Shown here: positions 33,759 through 42,477 of the stretch, in pieces
Layout: each line of letters opens with the position of its first letter
How positions within the stretch are numbered: position 1 is the stretch's first letter
Assembly: GCA_034932685.1 (NCBI GenBank)
Contig: JAYFOM010000009.1
Location: 1-58,564, forward strand
Direction of reading: 5' to 3'
Length of the DNA: 58,564 bases
Source: JAQUCI01 sp034932685
GTDB taxonomy: Bacteria > Bacillota_I > Bacilli_A > Erysipelotrichales > Erysipelotrichaceae
Made by a program: the position numbers and the translations under genes
The notes under the pieces: model-generated
Databases searched by the model: none
The model's input: the letters and a program-made list of their open reading frames with translations, nothing else
What the model was told of the DNA's origin: nothing

Positions 33759-34243
33759 TGTTATCACTAATTGTTGCCCACGATAAAAACTACGCAATTG
33801 GGTATCAAGGATGGATGCCTTGGAACTTGAAAGACGATCTTAAACAGTTTAAAAAACGAACTTTGAATCATACTATTGTTATGGGGTTAAATACATTTAA
33901 GACCTTAAAGAAACCTTTGAAAGATCGTCATACAATAATTGTAAGTCACTATCCAATAACTGATCTTTTAGGTGATAATGTTAGTTTCTGTCACGATTTT
34001 GAAACTTTTCTTATTGAAAACTGTGATACTGATGAAGAGATATTTATTTGCGGGGGTGCATCAATATACCAACAAGCATTACCTTATTGTAAGAAGCTTT
34101 ATATTTCACTTGTTGATGGAGAATGGCCTGCTGATACCTGGATAATGGATTACAATCCCGACAATTATGATATTTTGACGATTGAAGAGTATGATGGTTT
34201 TAAAGTGATTGAATATCAAAAGAAGGTGACTCTATGCGATTAG
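33758..34243 (+). CDS. folA: Dihydrofolate reductase
   Basis: 161 aa. LIVAHDKNYAIGYQGWMPWNLKDDL carries the N-terminal NADPH/folate segment with an acidic residue in the LKDD region; VMGLNTFKTL and FICGGASIYQQAL follow. It reduces the dihydrofolate formed by ThyA. Overlap with thyA is 1 nt and with plsC 10 nt. Confidence 0.95.
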   Translation: MLSLIVAHDKNYAIGYQGWMPWNLKDDLKQFKKRTLNHTIVMGLNTFKTLKKPLKDRHTIIVSHYPITDLLGDNVSFCHDFETFLIENCDTDEEIFICGGASIYQQALPYCKKLYISLVDGEWPADTWIMDYNPDNYDILTIEEYDGFKVIEYQKKVTLCD

Positions 34244-34923
34244 TATTATTTTGGATCAAGTTGATTCCTTATTTACCATGGATATATTTTAATGCTAAAA
34301 AGGCTGCTAAGCTTCCATTTGGTGATCGTTATCCAATGCTAAGAAAAACAGCACGTAAAATAGTAGCAATAAATAAACTTGATGTTGAAGCTATTGGAAT
34401 AAATAACATACCATTAAATGATGGTTTCCTTTTTGTTGGTAATCATCAAGGAACAACTGATGCTTTTGTCTTTACAGAAGCTTGTAGCATTCCAATAACT
34501 GCTGTAAGTAAAATAGAGGCTAATAAAATACCGTTTTTAAGTGCTTGGTATAAAGCCATGGAAGTAATCTTTTTTAATCGTGATAGCTTAAAGGATGCGG
34601 TTAGAATGGCAAATCAGTTAAGTGATTATCTAAAACTAGGACGAAATGTATTGATTTTTCCTGAAGGCACGCGCTCTCGATCACAAAAAATGAATGAGTT
34701 TAAACCAGGCTCGTTTAAAGGTGCTATCAAAGCAAAAGCACCAATAATTCCATTTGCTTTTGTTAATGCTTATATACCACTTGATAGTAAAGAAAAAAAG
34801 AAAAAAATTAAGGTTGTATTTGATCAACCGATACATTATGAAGAGTATCAAGATTGGTCTACACTTGATTTAGCTAAAGAGGTTCAAGCTCGCATCCAAA
34901 CCATGATAGATGAAAATCTATAA
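34234..34923 (+). CDS. plsC: 1-acylglycerol-3-phosphate acyltransferase
   Basis: 229 aa. NHQGTTD is the catalytic H-x4-D motif, FNRDSLKDA is block II, and FPEGTRSRS is block III, followed by a Pro-containing block IV (APIIPFAFV). It makes phosphatidic acid at the membrane. The ATG lies within the end of folA. Confidence 0.93.
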   Translation: MRLVLFWIKLIPYLPWIYFNAKKAAKLPFGDRYPMLRKTARKIVAINKLDVEAIGINNIPLNDGFLFVGNHQGTTDAFVFTEACSIPITAVSKIEANKIPFLSAWYKAMEVIFFNRDSLKDAVRMANQLSDYLKLGRNVLIFPEGTRSRSQKMNEFKPGSFKGAIKAKAPIIPFAFVNAYIPLDSKEKKKKIKVVFDQPIHYEEYQDWSTLDLAKEVQARIQTMIDENL

Positions 34924-34964
34924 TAGATAAGACAATGTTACTGTATCGTTTTAAACAAACTTCA

Positions 34965-34973
34965 TGATATAAT
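34965..34973 (+). promoter_or_regulatory. Extended -10 promoter of scpA operon
   Basis: TGATATAAT at 34965-34973. The start would fall near 34980, inside the ribosome site AAAGGTGA (34977-34984). The leader is about 9 nt, the shortest predicted here. Confidence 0.55.
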
Positions 34974-34988
34974 CATAAAGGTGATATA

Positions 34989-35720
34989 GTGACATTTTTA
35001 GTTTCAATCAATGAATTTGAAGGACCTTTAGATCTAATGTTACACTTGATTCGTGAAAAGCAATTAAGTCTTTTTGATCTTGATCTTGATGTTTTAACTG
35101 ACCAATATATTGCATATATAAACGCTATGGAAGAAATGAGTCTTGAAATAGCGAGTGAGTATTTAGCAGAGTTAGCAGGACTATTAGAATATAAAAGTAA
35201 ATCATTGATACCAAATGCTAAGACAACAAGTGAGGAAATCGAAGAGGATCCCAAGGAAAAACTTGTTAGACGATTGATTGAATATCAACGATTTAAAGAT
35301 ATAGCGTCACAGTTGAATGATCGTTTTAATGAACGTAATAAACAATTATCAAAGTCAGTATCATCTGCAGCCGAGAAGTGGCTGATAGATGATGATACTT
35401 TGTCATTAAAAGGCAATCCTTATGATTTAATGAAGGCCATGAACAGATGTTTAAAACATATAGCACTAAAACAACCCTTATTGACCAAGACAACTACAAG
35501 TGAGTTAACTATTGAACAGATTGTTGAGCTTATCAAAACGCGATTTGAAGATGTAAATGGTAGTTTCAAGCTTACTGAGATGATTGAAACAGCTAATAAT
35601 CTAAGTGAAGCTATCTTAATGTTTCTAGCAGTACTTGAGTTAATTAAAATGAATGAAATGATATATCATATTGATAAAAAAGAAGTGATATGGCTGAAAT
35701 GGAGTAAGATATATGCATAA
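34989..35720 (+). CDS. scpA: Segregation and condensation protein A
   Basis: 243 aa. FEGPLDLMLHLIREKQLSLFDLDL is the ScpA kleisin N-terminal signature; MSLEIASEYLAELAGLLEYKSK follows, and the C-terminal winged helix ends FLAVLELIKMNEM. It bridges SMC heads. GTG 34989 is the only in-frame start with a ribosome site. It overlaps scpB by 8 nt. Confidence 0.96.
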   Translation: MTFLVSINEFEGPLDLMLHLIREKQLSLFDLDLDVLTDQYIAYINAMEEMSLEIASEYLAELAGLLEYKSKSLIPNAKTTSEEIEEDPKEKLVRRLIEYQRFKDIASQLNDRFNERNKQLSKSVSSAAEKWLIDDDTLSLKGNPYDLMKAMNRCLKHIALKQPLLTKTTTSELTIEQIVELIKTRFEDVNGSFKLTEMIETANNLSEAILMFLAVLELIKMNEMIYHIDKKEVIWLKWSKIYA

Positions 35721-36261
35721 AGATGAAATCATAAGCGCTATTGAAGGCTTACTATATATTGTTGGTGAAGAAGGTGTAACACTTGAACAACTGTGTACAC
35801 TATTTGATATCTTACCTGCTGAAGTAAGTATTTATTTAGAAGAAATAAAAGATGAATACAACCAAGATAAACATGGCATTGAATTAGTAAATTACGCTGA
35901 AATATATCGTTTTGTCTCAAAAACAAAAGTCCATCAATATGCTGAACGTTTATTCAAAATGAGTCGCAGTAATACTTTATCACCATCAGCAATTGAAACG
36001 CTTGCGATAATCGCTTATAAGCAACCAATAACACGTGTTGAAATCGAAGAAATTCGAGGAGTAGGTTGCGATATGATGTTAAGAAAATTACTAATGCGCA
36101 ACTTAATTAAAGAAATGGGTAGATCAGATGCTCCTGGTCGTCCGATTTTGTATGGTGTTACCAAGGAATTTATGGATGTATTTAAATTAGTGAGTTTAAA
36201 GGAGTTGCCTGATTTACCAAGTTATGATAGTCTTGCGGATGGTGAGAGTTTATTTGGTTAA
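35713..36261 (+). CDS. scpB: Segregation and condensation protein B
   Basis: 182 aa, two winged-helix domains. AIEGLLYIVGEEGVTLEQL opens the first, and LSPSAIETLAIIAYKQPITR with EEIRGVG is the strongly conserved second-domain segment, ending GRPILYGVTKEFMD. It binds the ScpA linker in the SMC complex. Confidence 0.96.
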   Translation: MHKDEIISAIEGLLYIVGEEGVTLEQLCTLFDILPAEVSIYLEEIKDEYNQDKHGIELVNYAEIYRFVSKTKVHQYAERLFKMSRSNTLSPSAIETLAIIAYKQPITRVEIEEIRGVGCDMMLRKLLMRNLIKEMGRSDAPGRPILYGVTKEFMDVFKLVSLKELPDLPSYDSLADGESLFG

Positions 36262-36264
36262 CTA

Positions 36265-36285
36265 AAAGCGTCTTATTGACGCTTT
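36265..36285 (+). other. Hairpin between scpB and rluB
   Basis: AAAGCGTC pairs with GACGCTTT around TTATT. No T-run follows, so it is a processing or stability element, or a weak terminator. Confidence 0.5.
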
Positions 36286-36313
36286 ACGATTATTACCAGA
36301 ACATGGAGGTTTT

Positions 36314-37036
36314 ATGGATCGTCTACAAAAGGTTATTGCAGAAAGTGGCGTTGCTTCAAGAAGAAAAGCGGAAGAGTTGATCGCTCAGGGTAAAGTTAGT
36401 GTCGATGGCAAAGTTATCACTGAGATGGGTTTTATTGTTAAAAAAGGCGCTAAAATTCAAGTTAACGGTAAAGCGATTCAAAGAGAGAATAAGGTTTATT
36501 ATTTACTTAATAAACCTAAGAAATATATATGTTCAAATGCTGATGAACATGATCGACCAATAGTAACAAGTTTAATAGAATCAAACGAGAGAATTTTTCC
36601 AGTTGGACGTTTAGATTATGATACAACTGGTTTAATAATATTGACAAATGATGGTGGTTTCGCTAATGAGATGACTCATCCTCGCTACCATATACCTAAG
36701 GTATATGAAGTAGATCTTAAAGGTATATTGACCACAGAACATATTAAGGCTTTAGAAAAAGGAATAATGCTTGAGGGTAAGCTAACACTTCCTACTAAGA
36801 TAAGAATTACCAATAAAGATTTTAGTAAAAAACAAACAACATTAGATATCAAGTTAAGCGAAGGACGCAATCATCAAGTTAAGAAAATGTTTGATTATTT
36901 TGGTTATACTGTAACAAGACTAAATCGTAAACAATTTGGCTTTTTAACGATAAATGATCTAGCTGTTGGCAAATCAAGAAAGCTAAAACCATTTGAAGTT
37001 GTGAAATTGCGCAAACTTGCTAATCAGGAAGAGTAA
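36314..37036 (+). CDS. rluB: Pseudouridine synthase, RsuA/RluB family
   Basis: 240 aa. An S4 RNA-binding domain (LQKVIAESGVASRRKAEELI) is followed by the catalytic GRLDYDTTGLIILTND with the nucleophilic Asp, and GRNHQVKKMF near the end. In Bacillota the scpAB-linked member modifies 23S rRNA. GGAGG precedes ATG 36314. Confidence 0.93.
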   Translation: MDRLQKVIAESGVASRRKAEELIAQGKVSVDGKVITEMGFIVKKGAKIQVNGKAIQRENKVYYLLNKPKKYICSNADEHDRPIVTSLIESNERIFPVGRLDYDTTGLIILTNDGGFANEMTHPRYHIPKVYEVDLKGILTTEHIKALEKGIMLEGKLTLPTKIRITNKDFSKKQTTLDIKLSEGRNHQVKKMFDYFGYTVTRLNRKQFGFLTINDLAVGKSRKLKPFEVVKLRKLANQEE

Positions 37037-37037
37037 T

Positions 37038-37760
37038 ATGCAACAGTATTTTATTAGTTCAAAAATTGAAATCGATTCTTTAATTTTGCTTGATAAAAAA
37101 CAAAGCCATCACATCAAGAATGTTATGCGTATGAAGAAAGATGATAATATCTTGATCAGTGATCAAAACAAAGTCTATCTTTGTCGCTTAAGTGATGTAA
37201 ATGATAATGTTACTGCTTATGCTTATAAAGAAGTGAATAATGATTCTGAGCTACCATTTGAAATTAATCTATATTTATCGTTAATTAAGCAAGATAAATG
37301 GGAATGGGCAATTCAGAAAGCTTGTGAATTAGGTGTGAGTAGGATAATCCCGCTTATAACAAAACATTGTGTAGTAAAAGCAAATGAAAATATAAGTAAG
37401 AAGCTTGATCGATATAATAAGATTGCTCTTGAAGCTTGTGAACAAGCACAACGATTGAAGTTAGTTGAGATCAGTATGCCAATTAAACTCATGGACCTTG
37501 CGCTTGCTTCTAAGGATTTAAATATCGTAGCTTATGAGAAAGAAAAAGATACTCATATCAGTTTATGTAATTTTGATAAGAACACTAATGTTATTATTGG
37601 TCCTGAAGGTGGTTTTAGTGATGAAGAAATAGAGCATCTTACCACACTAGGTATTAAAAGCGTATCTTTAGGTAAACGTATTTATCGTGCTGAAACGGCT
37701 GCTTTGTATGCTTTAAGTATAATAGGGGCAGATGGAGAGAAGAATTCATGGAAAAAGTAA
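37038..37760 (+). CDS. rsmE: 16S rRNA m3U1498 methyltransferase
   Basis: 240 aa. QKACELGVSRIIPL, VIIGPEGGFSDEEIEHL and SLGKRIYRAETAALYAL are the knot-forming SPOUT motifs of RsmE. It methylates U1498 in 16S rRNA. ATG 37038 follows AGGAAG at the end of rluB. It overlaps the next gene by 13 nt. Confidence 0.94.
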   Translation: MQQYFISSKIEIDSLILLDKKQSHHIKNVMRMKKDDNILISDQNKVYLCRLSDVNDNVTAYAYKEVNNDSELPFEINLYLSLIKQDKWEWAIQKACELGVSRIIPLITKHCVVKANENISKKLDRYNKIALEACEQAQRLKLVEISMPIKLMDLALASKDLNIVAYEKEKDTHISLCNFDKNTNVIIGPEGGFSDEEIEHLTTLGIKSVSLGKRIYRAETAALYALSIIGADGEKNSWKK

Positions 37761-38530
37761 TCAGTATTTTAAAGAAAAACGGCAACTTGAACTATCGTAA
37801 TGTTACATATTTTAAACAACAAAAAACAATAATTGAAAAACAACTCAATAAGTACGGTCTTAAACATAAACTAAATGATGATAAAGATTTCTTCGATTAT
37901 GAGATCATATATCAAAGCTTATTAAATAAAGAAGAATTTGAAAAACACTATGAAGATCTTAGACAACGTCTATTTGAGATATGGCAATATTTTGAGTATA
38001 ACGAACGTAAACAGTGTATTGATGATGAAATGTTAAAAGCCAAAGCTAATACAAAACATTTCACCACAAAAAAAGGTCAAGTCATTCGTATTGCATTTTT
38101 CGATGAATTACTAAATGCGCTTTATGAGAATCAAATGATTGTATTTGATCTACCACAGTATTATAAACTTCAAAAAAGTTTCAATGATATCATGATTGAT
38201 GTTAATCACTATAAAGAAGCACCATATAAAGCGGGATTTAGTTCAAGTATTTTTCTTGCTTCAAATAAGGAAAGTTATATTATCTTTAATCTTTATACTA
38301 AAAGTGTATATCAAGTAAGTTTAAGATCAAAAGTCATCAAATGGCAATTTGATCGCTTTAAAGATCCTCGTCACTTTACCAAAGAAAGATTGCATGAGGT
38401 AGCCAAAGCCATACTAAGTGATGATATTGATCTATTGATAAATACATTTATATCGACAAACTTATGTAATAAATATGTTGAAGCTAAACTGCAAAATTAC
38501 ACAAAGTTGTTACACAAAAAGGGAAAATGA
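37748..38530 (+). CDS. Unknown protein coupled between rsmE and mtaB
   Basis: 260 aa, not recognised. It looks soluble, Lys/Tyr/Phe-rich and mostly helical in the first half (KQQKTIIEKQLNKYGLKHKL ... FEKHYEDLRQRLFEIWQYFE); residues 155-190 look like beta strands (SSSIFLASNKESYIIFNLYT), followed by a basic helical end. No signal peptide, membrane helix or nucleotide motif is seen. It starts within rsmE and ends one base before mtaB, so it is produced with two RNA-modifying enzymes; an RNA-related role is only a guess. Confidence 0.7.
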   Translation: MEKVISILKKNGNLNYRNVTYFKQQKTIIEKQLNKYGLKHKLNDDKDFFDYEIIYQSLLNKEEFEKHYEDLRQRLFEIWQYFEYNERKQCIDDEMLKAKANTKHFTTKKGQVIRIAFFDELLNALYENQMIVFDLPQYYKLQKSFNDIMIDVNHYKEAPYKAGFSSSIFLASNKESYIIFNLYTKSVYQVSLRSKVIKWQFDRFKDPRHFTKERLHEVAKAILSDDIDLLINTFISTNLCNKYVEAKLQNYTKLLHKKGK

Positions 38531-38531
38531 A

Positions 38532-39824
38532 ATGAAGAGTTTTGCTATTCATACATTAGGGTGTAAAGTAAATACTTTTGAATCTGAAAGTTATGTTTTA
38601 ACAATGAAACAAGCAGGATATATTCAAAAATCTTTTAATGAAAAAGCTGATATTTATATTATAAATAGTTGTGCTATCACCAATACCGCTAGTGCTAAAA
38701 CAAGACAAAAAATAAACCAAGCTTTACATCAAAATGAAGATGCACTTATATGCGTAATAGGTTGTATGGTGCAAGTGAACGAGAAAAATATCAATGCGGA
38801 TATGCGCATTGATGTATTAATTGGTTCATCACATAAAAACGAGTTGTTACAACATATCAACAAAGCCATCGATGAACGTAAACAACAAATAGTAATTAGT
38901 GATGTATTAGAAAACCCGGATTTTGATGAGTTAATAGTTGATCATTTTGACACTCACACAAGAGCGTTTCTAAAGATTCAAGACGGATGTGATCAGTTCT
39001 GCACATACTGTATCATTCCATACGCTAGAGGAAAAGAGCGATCACTGGCTCCTGAAAAAGTATTAACACAAGCTAAGCAATTAATAAACAGTGGTCATAA
39101 TGAGATAGTATTATCTGGTATTCATACTGGTCGTTATGGCAAAGAGTACAATATGACTTTAGCGGATCTAATAAGAGAACTATTGAAAACTGATGTGCAA
39201 AGAATACGAATATCATCAATTGAAATTACAGAAGTAACAGATGAACTAATAGCACTGATGAAAGATAATAAGCGAATTGCTAGACATTTACATATACCGA
39301 TGCAATCTGGTTCAGATAAGATCTTGAAACTCATGGGTCGTCCTTATGACACAAGTTATTTCGAAAATAAGATTGAACAGATAAGAACAAGTCTTAATGA
39401 CATTTCGATCAGTACTGATATCATTGTTGGCTTTGCTCAGGAAAGTGATGATGATTTCAATGAAACTTATAACTTCGCTTTAAAAATGGCATTCTCATTT
39501 ATACATGTTTTTCCATTCTCGTTAAAAACTAAGACATTGGCAGCCCAACTTGATCAACAAGTTAGTGAAATCGTTAAGAAAGAAAGGGTTAAACGCCTAC
39601 TTGATTTGTCAGCACAATTAAATGATAAATATAATCGTAGTTTTATCGAAAAAGAAGTACAGGTTATTTTTGAATCTTCAAGAAATAATGAAATGATTGG
39701 ATATACTAGTGAATATTTGTCACTAAAGGTGAAATGTACTGAAAAAAAACCCAAAAAACTATACAATGTAAGAGTAAGTGATTACATTGATCGACAATTA
39801 CATGGATATATCATAAAGGAGTAA
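38532..39824 (+). CDS. mtaB: tRNA t6A37 methylthiotransferase MtaB
   Basis: 430 aa. AIHTLGCKVNTFESES separates MtaB from MiaB (GCQxN); INSCAITNTA and IGCMVQ hold the auxiliary cluster Cys; CDQFCTYCIIPYARG is the radical SAM site. It makes ms2t6A37. ATG 38532 follows AAAGGGAA at the end of the unknown gene. The rsmE-mtaB pairing is common in Bacillota. Confidence 0.93.
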   Translation: MKSFAIHTLGCKVNTFESESYVLTMKQAGYIQKSFNEKADIYIINSCAITNTASAKTRQKINQALHQNEDALICVIGCMVQVNEKNINADMRIDVLIGSSHKNELLQHINKAIDERKQQIVISDVLENPDFDELIVDHFDTHTRAFLKIQDGCDQFCTYCIIPYARGKERSLAPEKVLTQAKQLINSGHNEIVLSGIHTGRYGKEYNMTLADLIRELLKTDVQRIRISSIEITEVTDELIALMKDNKRIARHLHIPMQSGSDKILKLMGRPYDTSYFENKIEQIRTSLNDISISTDIIVGFAQESDDDFNETYNFALKMAFSFIHVFPFSLKTKTLAAQLDQQVSEIVKKERVKRLLDLSAQLNDKYNRSFIEKEVQVIFESSRNNEMIGYTSEYLSLKVKCTEKKPKKLYNVRVSDYIDRQLHGYIIKE

Positions 39825-39826
39825 AT

Positions 39827-41287
39827 ATGCGACTTGATAAACTAATAGCTAAAACGCCAGCGATAAATATTGAACAGATTTTCTCTGATTCCCGTTTAAA
39901 AGTAAAAAACGGAATGTTTTTCTGTTTGAAAGGCATGATCAATGATGGTCATCTTTATGTTGATGAAGCCATAAACAATGGAGCAGTTTGTGTTGTTCAT
40001 GCGGATGACTTAAGCAATTACGTTGAGGATATCGTATATATTAAAGTTGTGGATGTTTATGCTGTTTTAGCTGATGTCACTGATCGCTTTTATGGTCATG
40101 TATCGAAAAAAATGAAAGTTTTTGGTGTTACTGGTACTAATGGTAAATCATCCATTGCAATCACTATCAAAAATATAATGAGTAAGAAAAAAGCTTGTGG
40201 ATATATTGGAACGATTGGCATTGAGTATAATAATATTCATATGAGTACCGGTAGTACTACCCCTGATGTCATTTTTCTGACTAAAGTATTTAGTGATATG
40301 TATAAAGCAAATGTAAAGGCAGTTGCTATTGAAGTATCAAGTCATGGTCTTGATCAACGCCGAATTGAAGGGATTGATTTTGATTATGCGATTTTTACCA
40401 ATCTCACACATGAACATCTAGATTATCATGGAACAATGGAAAACTACTTTGAAGCTAAAGCGCGATTATTTCGTAGTTTAAAAGCAGATAAATGCGCCAT
40501 AATCAATATTGATGATGAATATGGTAAGCGACTACTTGATATTACAGATGCCAATATTATAACTTATGGTATTGATGAAAAAGCTACTTATCAAGCAACT
40601 AACATTAAACTAAGTGCAAAAAGCACGTCCTTTACTTTAAACTATGCAGATGAAGAGTATGCGGTTGAAACAAACTTAGTAGCTAAGTTTAATGTGTATA
40701 ATCTTTTAGCCATTATCGCAGCATTACACGAATCGAAATTAAACATGAAAGACATAATTGATGCTGTTGCATATATTGAGCAAATTGAGGGCAGAGTTGA
40801 AATAATTGATGAAGGACAGCCATTTAATGTAATTGTTGATTATGCACACACACCAGATGGATTTACACAGATTTATGAATATGCAAAAGCGATAACCCAA
40901 CGGAAAAATAAAATAATCACGGTTTTTGGTAGTGCTGGCAAAAGAGATAGTAAGAAAAGGCCTAAGTTAGGGAAAATAAGTCATGCGTATTGTGATTTGT
41001 TGATTCTAACTGAAGAAGATCCGCGCAATGAGGCAGTAATCGACATATGTCACGATATCGCATCGGAAATTGATGATCGTTATGTTATTATTGAAAATCG
41101 CTATGATGCAATTCGCCAAGCTCTTGAACTAGCAAATGCTAATGATACGATACTTATATTAGGAAAAGGGGATGAAGATTATATTGCCAGAGAATTTGGC
41201 AATGATCCTTGGATGGGTGATGATAAGGTAGCAAGAGATATTTTAAGAAAATATATCAACAAGGAGGAAGAAGATGAAATCTTATAA
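39827..41287 (+). CDS. murE: UDP-MurNAc-tripeptide synthetase MurE
   Basis: 486 aa. Three Mur-ligase domains: N-terminal UDP-binding (FSDSRLKVKNGMFFCLKG), central GVTGTNGKSS with HLDYHGTMENY, and a C-terminal domain with DYAHTPDGF and TEEDPRNEA. The amino-acid selecting motif, DNPR in meso-Dap enzymes, is EDPR (397-400): Arg is kept but Asn is not, so the third residue (Dap or Lys) is uncertain. AAAGGAG precedes the ATG. It overlaps deoC by 14 nt. Confidence 0.92.
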   Translation: MRLDKLIAKTPAINIEQIFSDSRLKVKNGMFFCLKGMINDGHLYVDEAINNGAVCVVHADDLSNYVEDIVYIKVVDVYAVLADVTDRFYGHVSKKMKVFGVTGTNGKSSIAITIKNIMSKKKACGYIGTIGIEYNNIHMSTGSTTPDVIFLTKVFSDMYKANVKAVAIEVSSHGLDQRRIEGIDFDYAIFTNLTHEHLDYHGTMENYFEAKARLFRSLKADKCAIINIDDEYGKRLLDITDANIITYGIDEKATYQATNIKLSAKSTSFTLNYADEEYAVETNLVAKFNVYNLLAIIAALHESKLNMKDIIDAVAYIEQIEGRVEIIDEGQPFNVIVDYAHTPDGFTQIYEYAKAITQRKNKIITVFGSAGKRDSKKRPKLGKISHAYCDLLILTEEDPRNEAVIDICHDIASEIDDRYVIIENRYDAIRQALELANANDTILILGKGDEDYIAREFGNDPWMGDDKVARDILRKYINKEEEDEIL

Positions 41288-41939
41288 CAAGTTTATCGAT
41301 CATACATTGCTTAAGCCCAACGCTGATGCTGATATGATCAAACAATTATGTGTGGAAGCAAAAACTCATGATTTCGCATCTGTTTGTGTTAATCCATATT
41401 GGGTAAGTTATTGTAAAGAATTATTATGTGATAGCGATGTTAAAGTATGTACAGTAATTGGGTTTCCACTAGGTGCGAATACATCTATCGTAAAAGCCAA
41501 TGAAGCATCACAAGCTATCATTGATGGTGCTGATGAGTTGGATATGGTAATCAATATAGGTTTGCTTAAACAGGGTTTGATTGATGAGGTAGCTCAAGAT
41601 ATAAGCTCGGTTGTTAAAGCTGCTAATGGTAAAACAGTTAAAGTTATTATTGAGACATGTTTATTAACTGATCAAGAAAAAATAGGAGCATGTCAAGCTG
41701 CAGTAAAAGCAAATGCTGACTTTGTAAAGACTTCGACTGGTTTTTCAACCGGTGGAGCAACGATTGCGGATGTCGAATTAATGAAAAAGCATATCACAAG
41801 CACAATGCAAGTTAAAGCATCAGGTGGTGTTAAAACATTTGATGATATGTTGTTGATGATTGATGCTGGCGCAACAAGAATAGGAACCTCAAGTGGTGTT
41901 GCGCTTGTTTCAGGCAAAAAGACTGAGGGAAGTTATTAA
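41274..41939 (+). CDS. deoC: Deoxyribose-phosphate aldolase
   Basis: 221 aa. FIDHTLLKP opens the barrel; DFVKTSTGFSTGGAT holds the Schiff-base Lys and VKASGGVKTFDD the second Lys. It splits deoxyribose-5-phosphate into glyceraldehyde-3-P and acetaldehyde, serving deoxynucleoside breakdown. AAGGAGG lies inside murE. Its grouping with wall synthesis looks like operon extension, not shared function; cdd, another nucleoside gene, lies 3.8 kb on. Confidence 0.95.
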   Translation: MKSYNKFIDHTLLKPNADADMIKQLCVEAKTHDFASVCVNPYWVSYCKELLCDSDVKVCTVIGFPLGANTSIVKANEASQAIIDGADELDMVINIGLLKQGLIDEVAQDISSVVKAANGKTVKVIIETCLLTDQEKIGACQAAVKANADFVKTSTGFSTGGATIADVELMKKHITSTMQVKASGGVKTFDDMLLMIDAGATRIGTSSGVALVSGKKTEGSY

Positions 41940-42027
41940 TTTATAAGTATCTTGTAGTAGGATTCTATTAAATTTATTTTAGTGATGAAGATAGTAAATG
42001 GACATAAACTTAACTTAAATATAGTTG

Positions 42028-42114
42028 GTCATTAAGTTTAATGACATAAAAAGTAATTATTATGACTTAAATTGTTGATAATAACAAACTGTCATTTTGT
42101 GAAATAATTGTGAA
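42028..42114. promoter_or_regulatory. Palindrome and direct repeat upstream of rpsU
   Basis: GTCATTAAGTTTAATGAC (42028-42045) is an inverted repeat with perfect 8-bp arms and a 2-bp centre. Further on TTGTGAA occurs at 42097-42103 and 42108-42114, one helical turn (11 bp) apart. They fill the 263-bp gap between deoC and rpsU, where I see no gene, and look like protein-binding sites. Confidence 0.4.
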
Positions 42115-42143
42115 TATATTATGGAAAAATATGTGATTTAAGG

Positions 42144-42172
42144 TTGCTTTTTATAATGTTATTGGCTATAAT
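42144..42172 (+). promoter_or_regulatory. Promoter of rpsU
   Basis: TTGCTT (42144-42149), 17-bp spacer, TATAAT (42167-42172). A 9-bp inverted repeat (AATGTTATT 42155-42163 with AATAACATT 42170-42178) covers the spacer end and the -10, so it could be an operator. Confidence 0.75.
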
Positions 42173-42202
42173 AACATTGCTAAGTTTGGAAGGGGGGGAA
42201 TT

Positions 42203-42385
42203 ATGCCGAGGATAGTATTAAAGGAAAATGAAGTGTTGGACGATGCATTGCGTCGATTCAAGCGTCAAGTATCCCGTAACGGAACCCTTGCCGAAGCTCG
42301 TAAAAGAGAGTATTACGTTAAACCAGGTGTTGCACGTAAACTAAAATCAGAAGCCGCACGTAAAGCTAGTCGTAAGAAGAAATAA
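42203..42385 (+). CDS. rpsU: 30S ribosomal protein bS21
   Basis: 60 aa. The sequence VLKENEVLDDALRRFKRQVS and the basic tail ending KKK are typical of bS21. It sits on the 30S platform by the anti-SD end of 16S rRNA. The ribosome site GGAAGGGGGGG lacks a plain GGAGG, unlike almost every other gene here. It has its own promoter and terminator. Confidence 0.96.
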   Translation: MPRIVLKENEVLDDALRRFKRQVSRNGTLAEARKREYYVKPGVARKLKSEAARKASRKKK

Positions 42386-42390
42386 ACAAG

Positions 42391-42409
42391 AACCCCATGT
42401 GGGTTTTTT
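42391..42409 (+). terminator. Terminator of rpsU
   Basis: AACCC pairs with GGGTT around a 5-nt loop, followed by a six-T run (42404-42409). Confidence 0.8.
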
Positions 42410-42435
42410 GTTTGATGTTTACTTTAAATTAGGTA

Positions 42436-42444
42436 TGTTATAAT
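42436..42444 (+). promoter_or_regulatory. Extended -10 promoter of serine hydrolase-phoH operon
   Basis: TGTTATAAT at 42436-42444, no good -35. Leader about 27 nt. Confidence 0.55.
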
Positions 42445-42477
42445 TAGGTTAGTGATTTAGCACCTTAAGGAGTGTTT

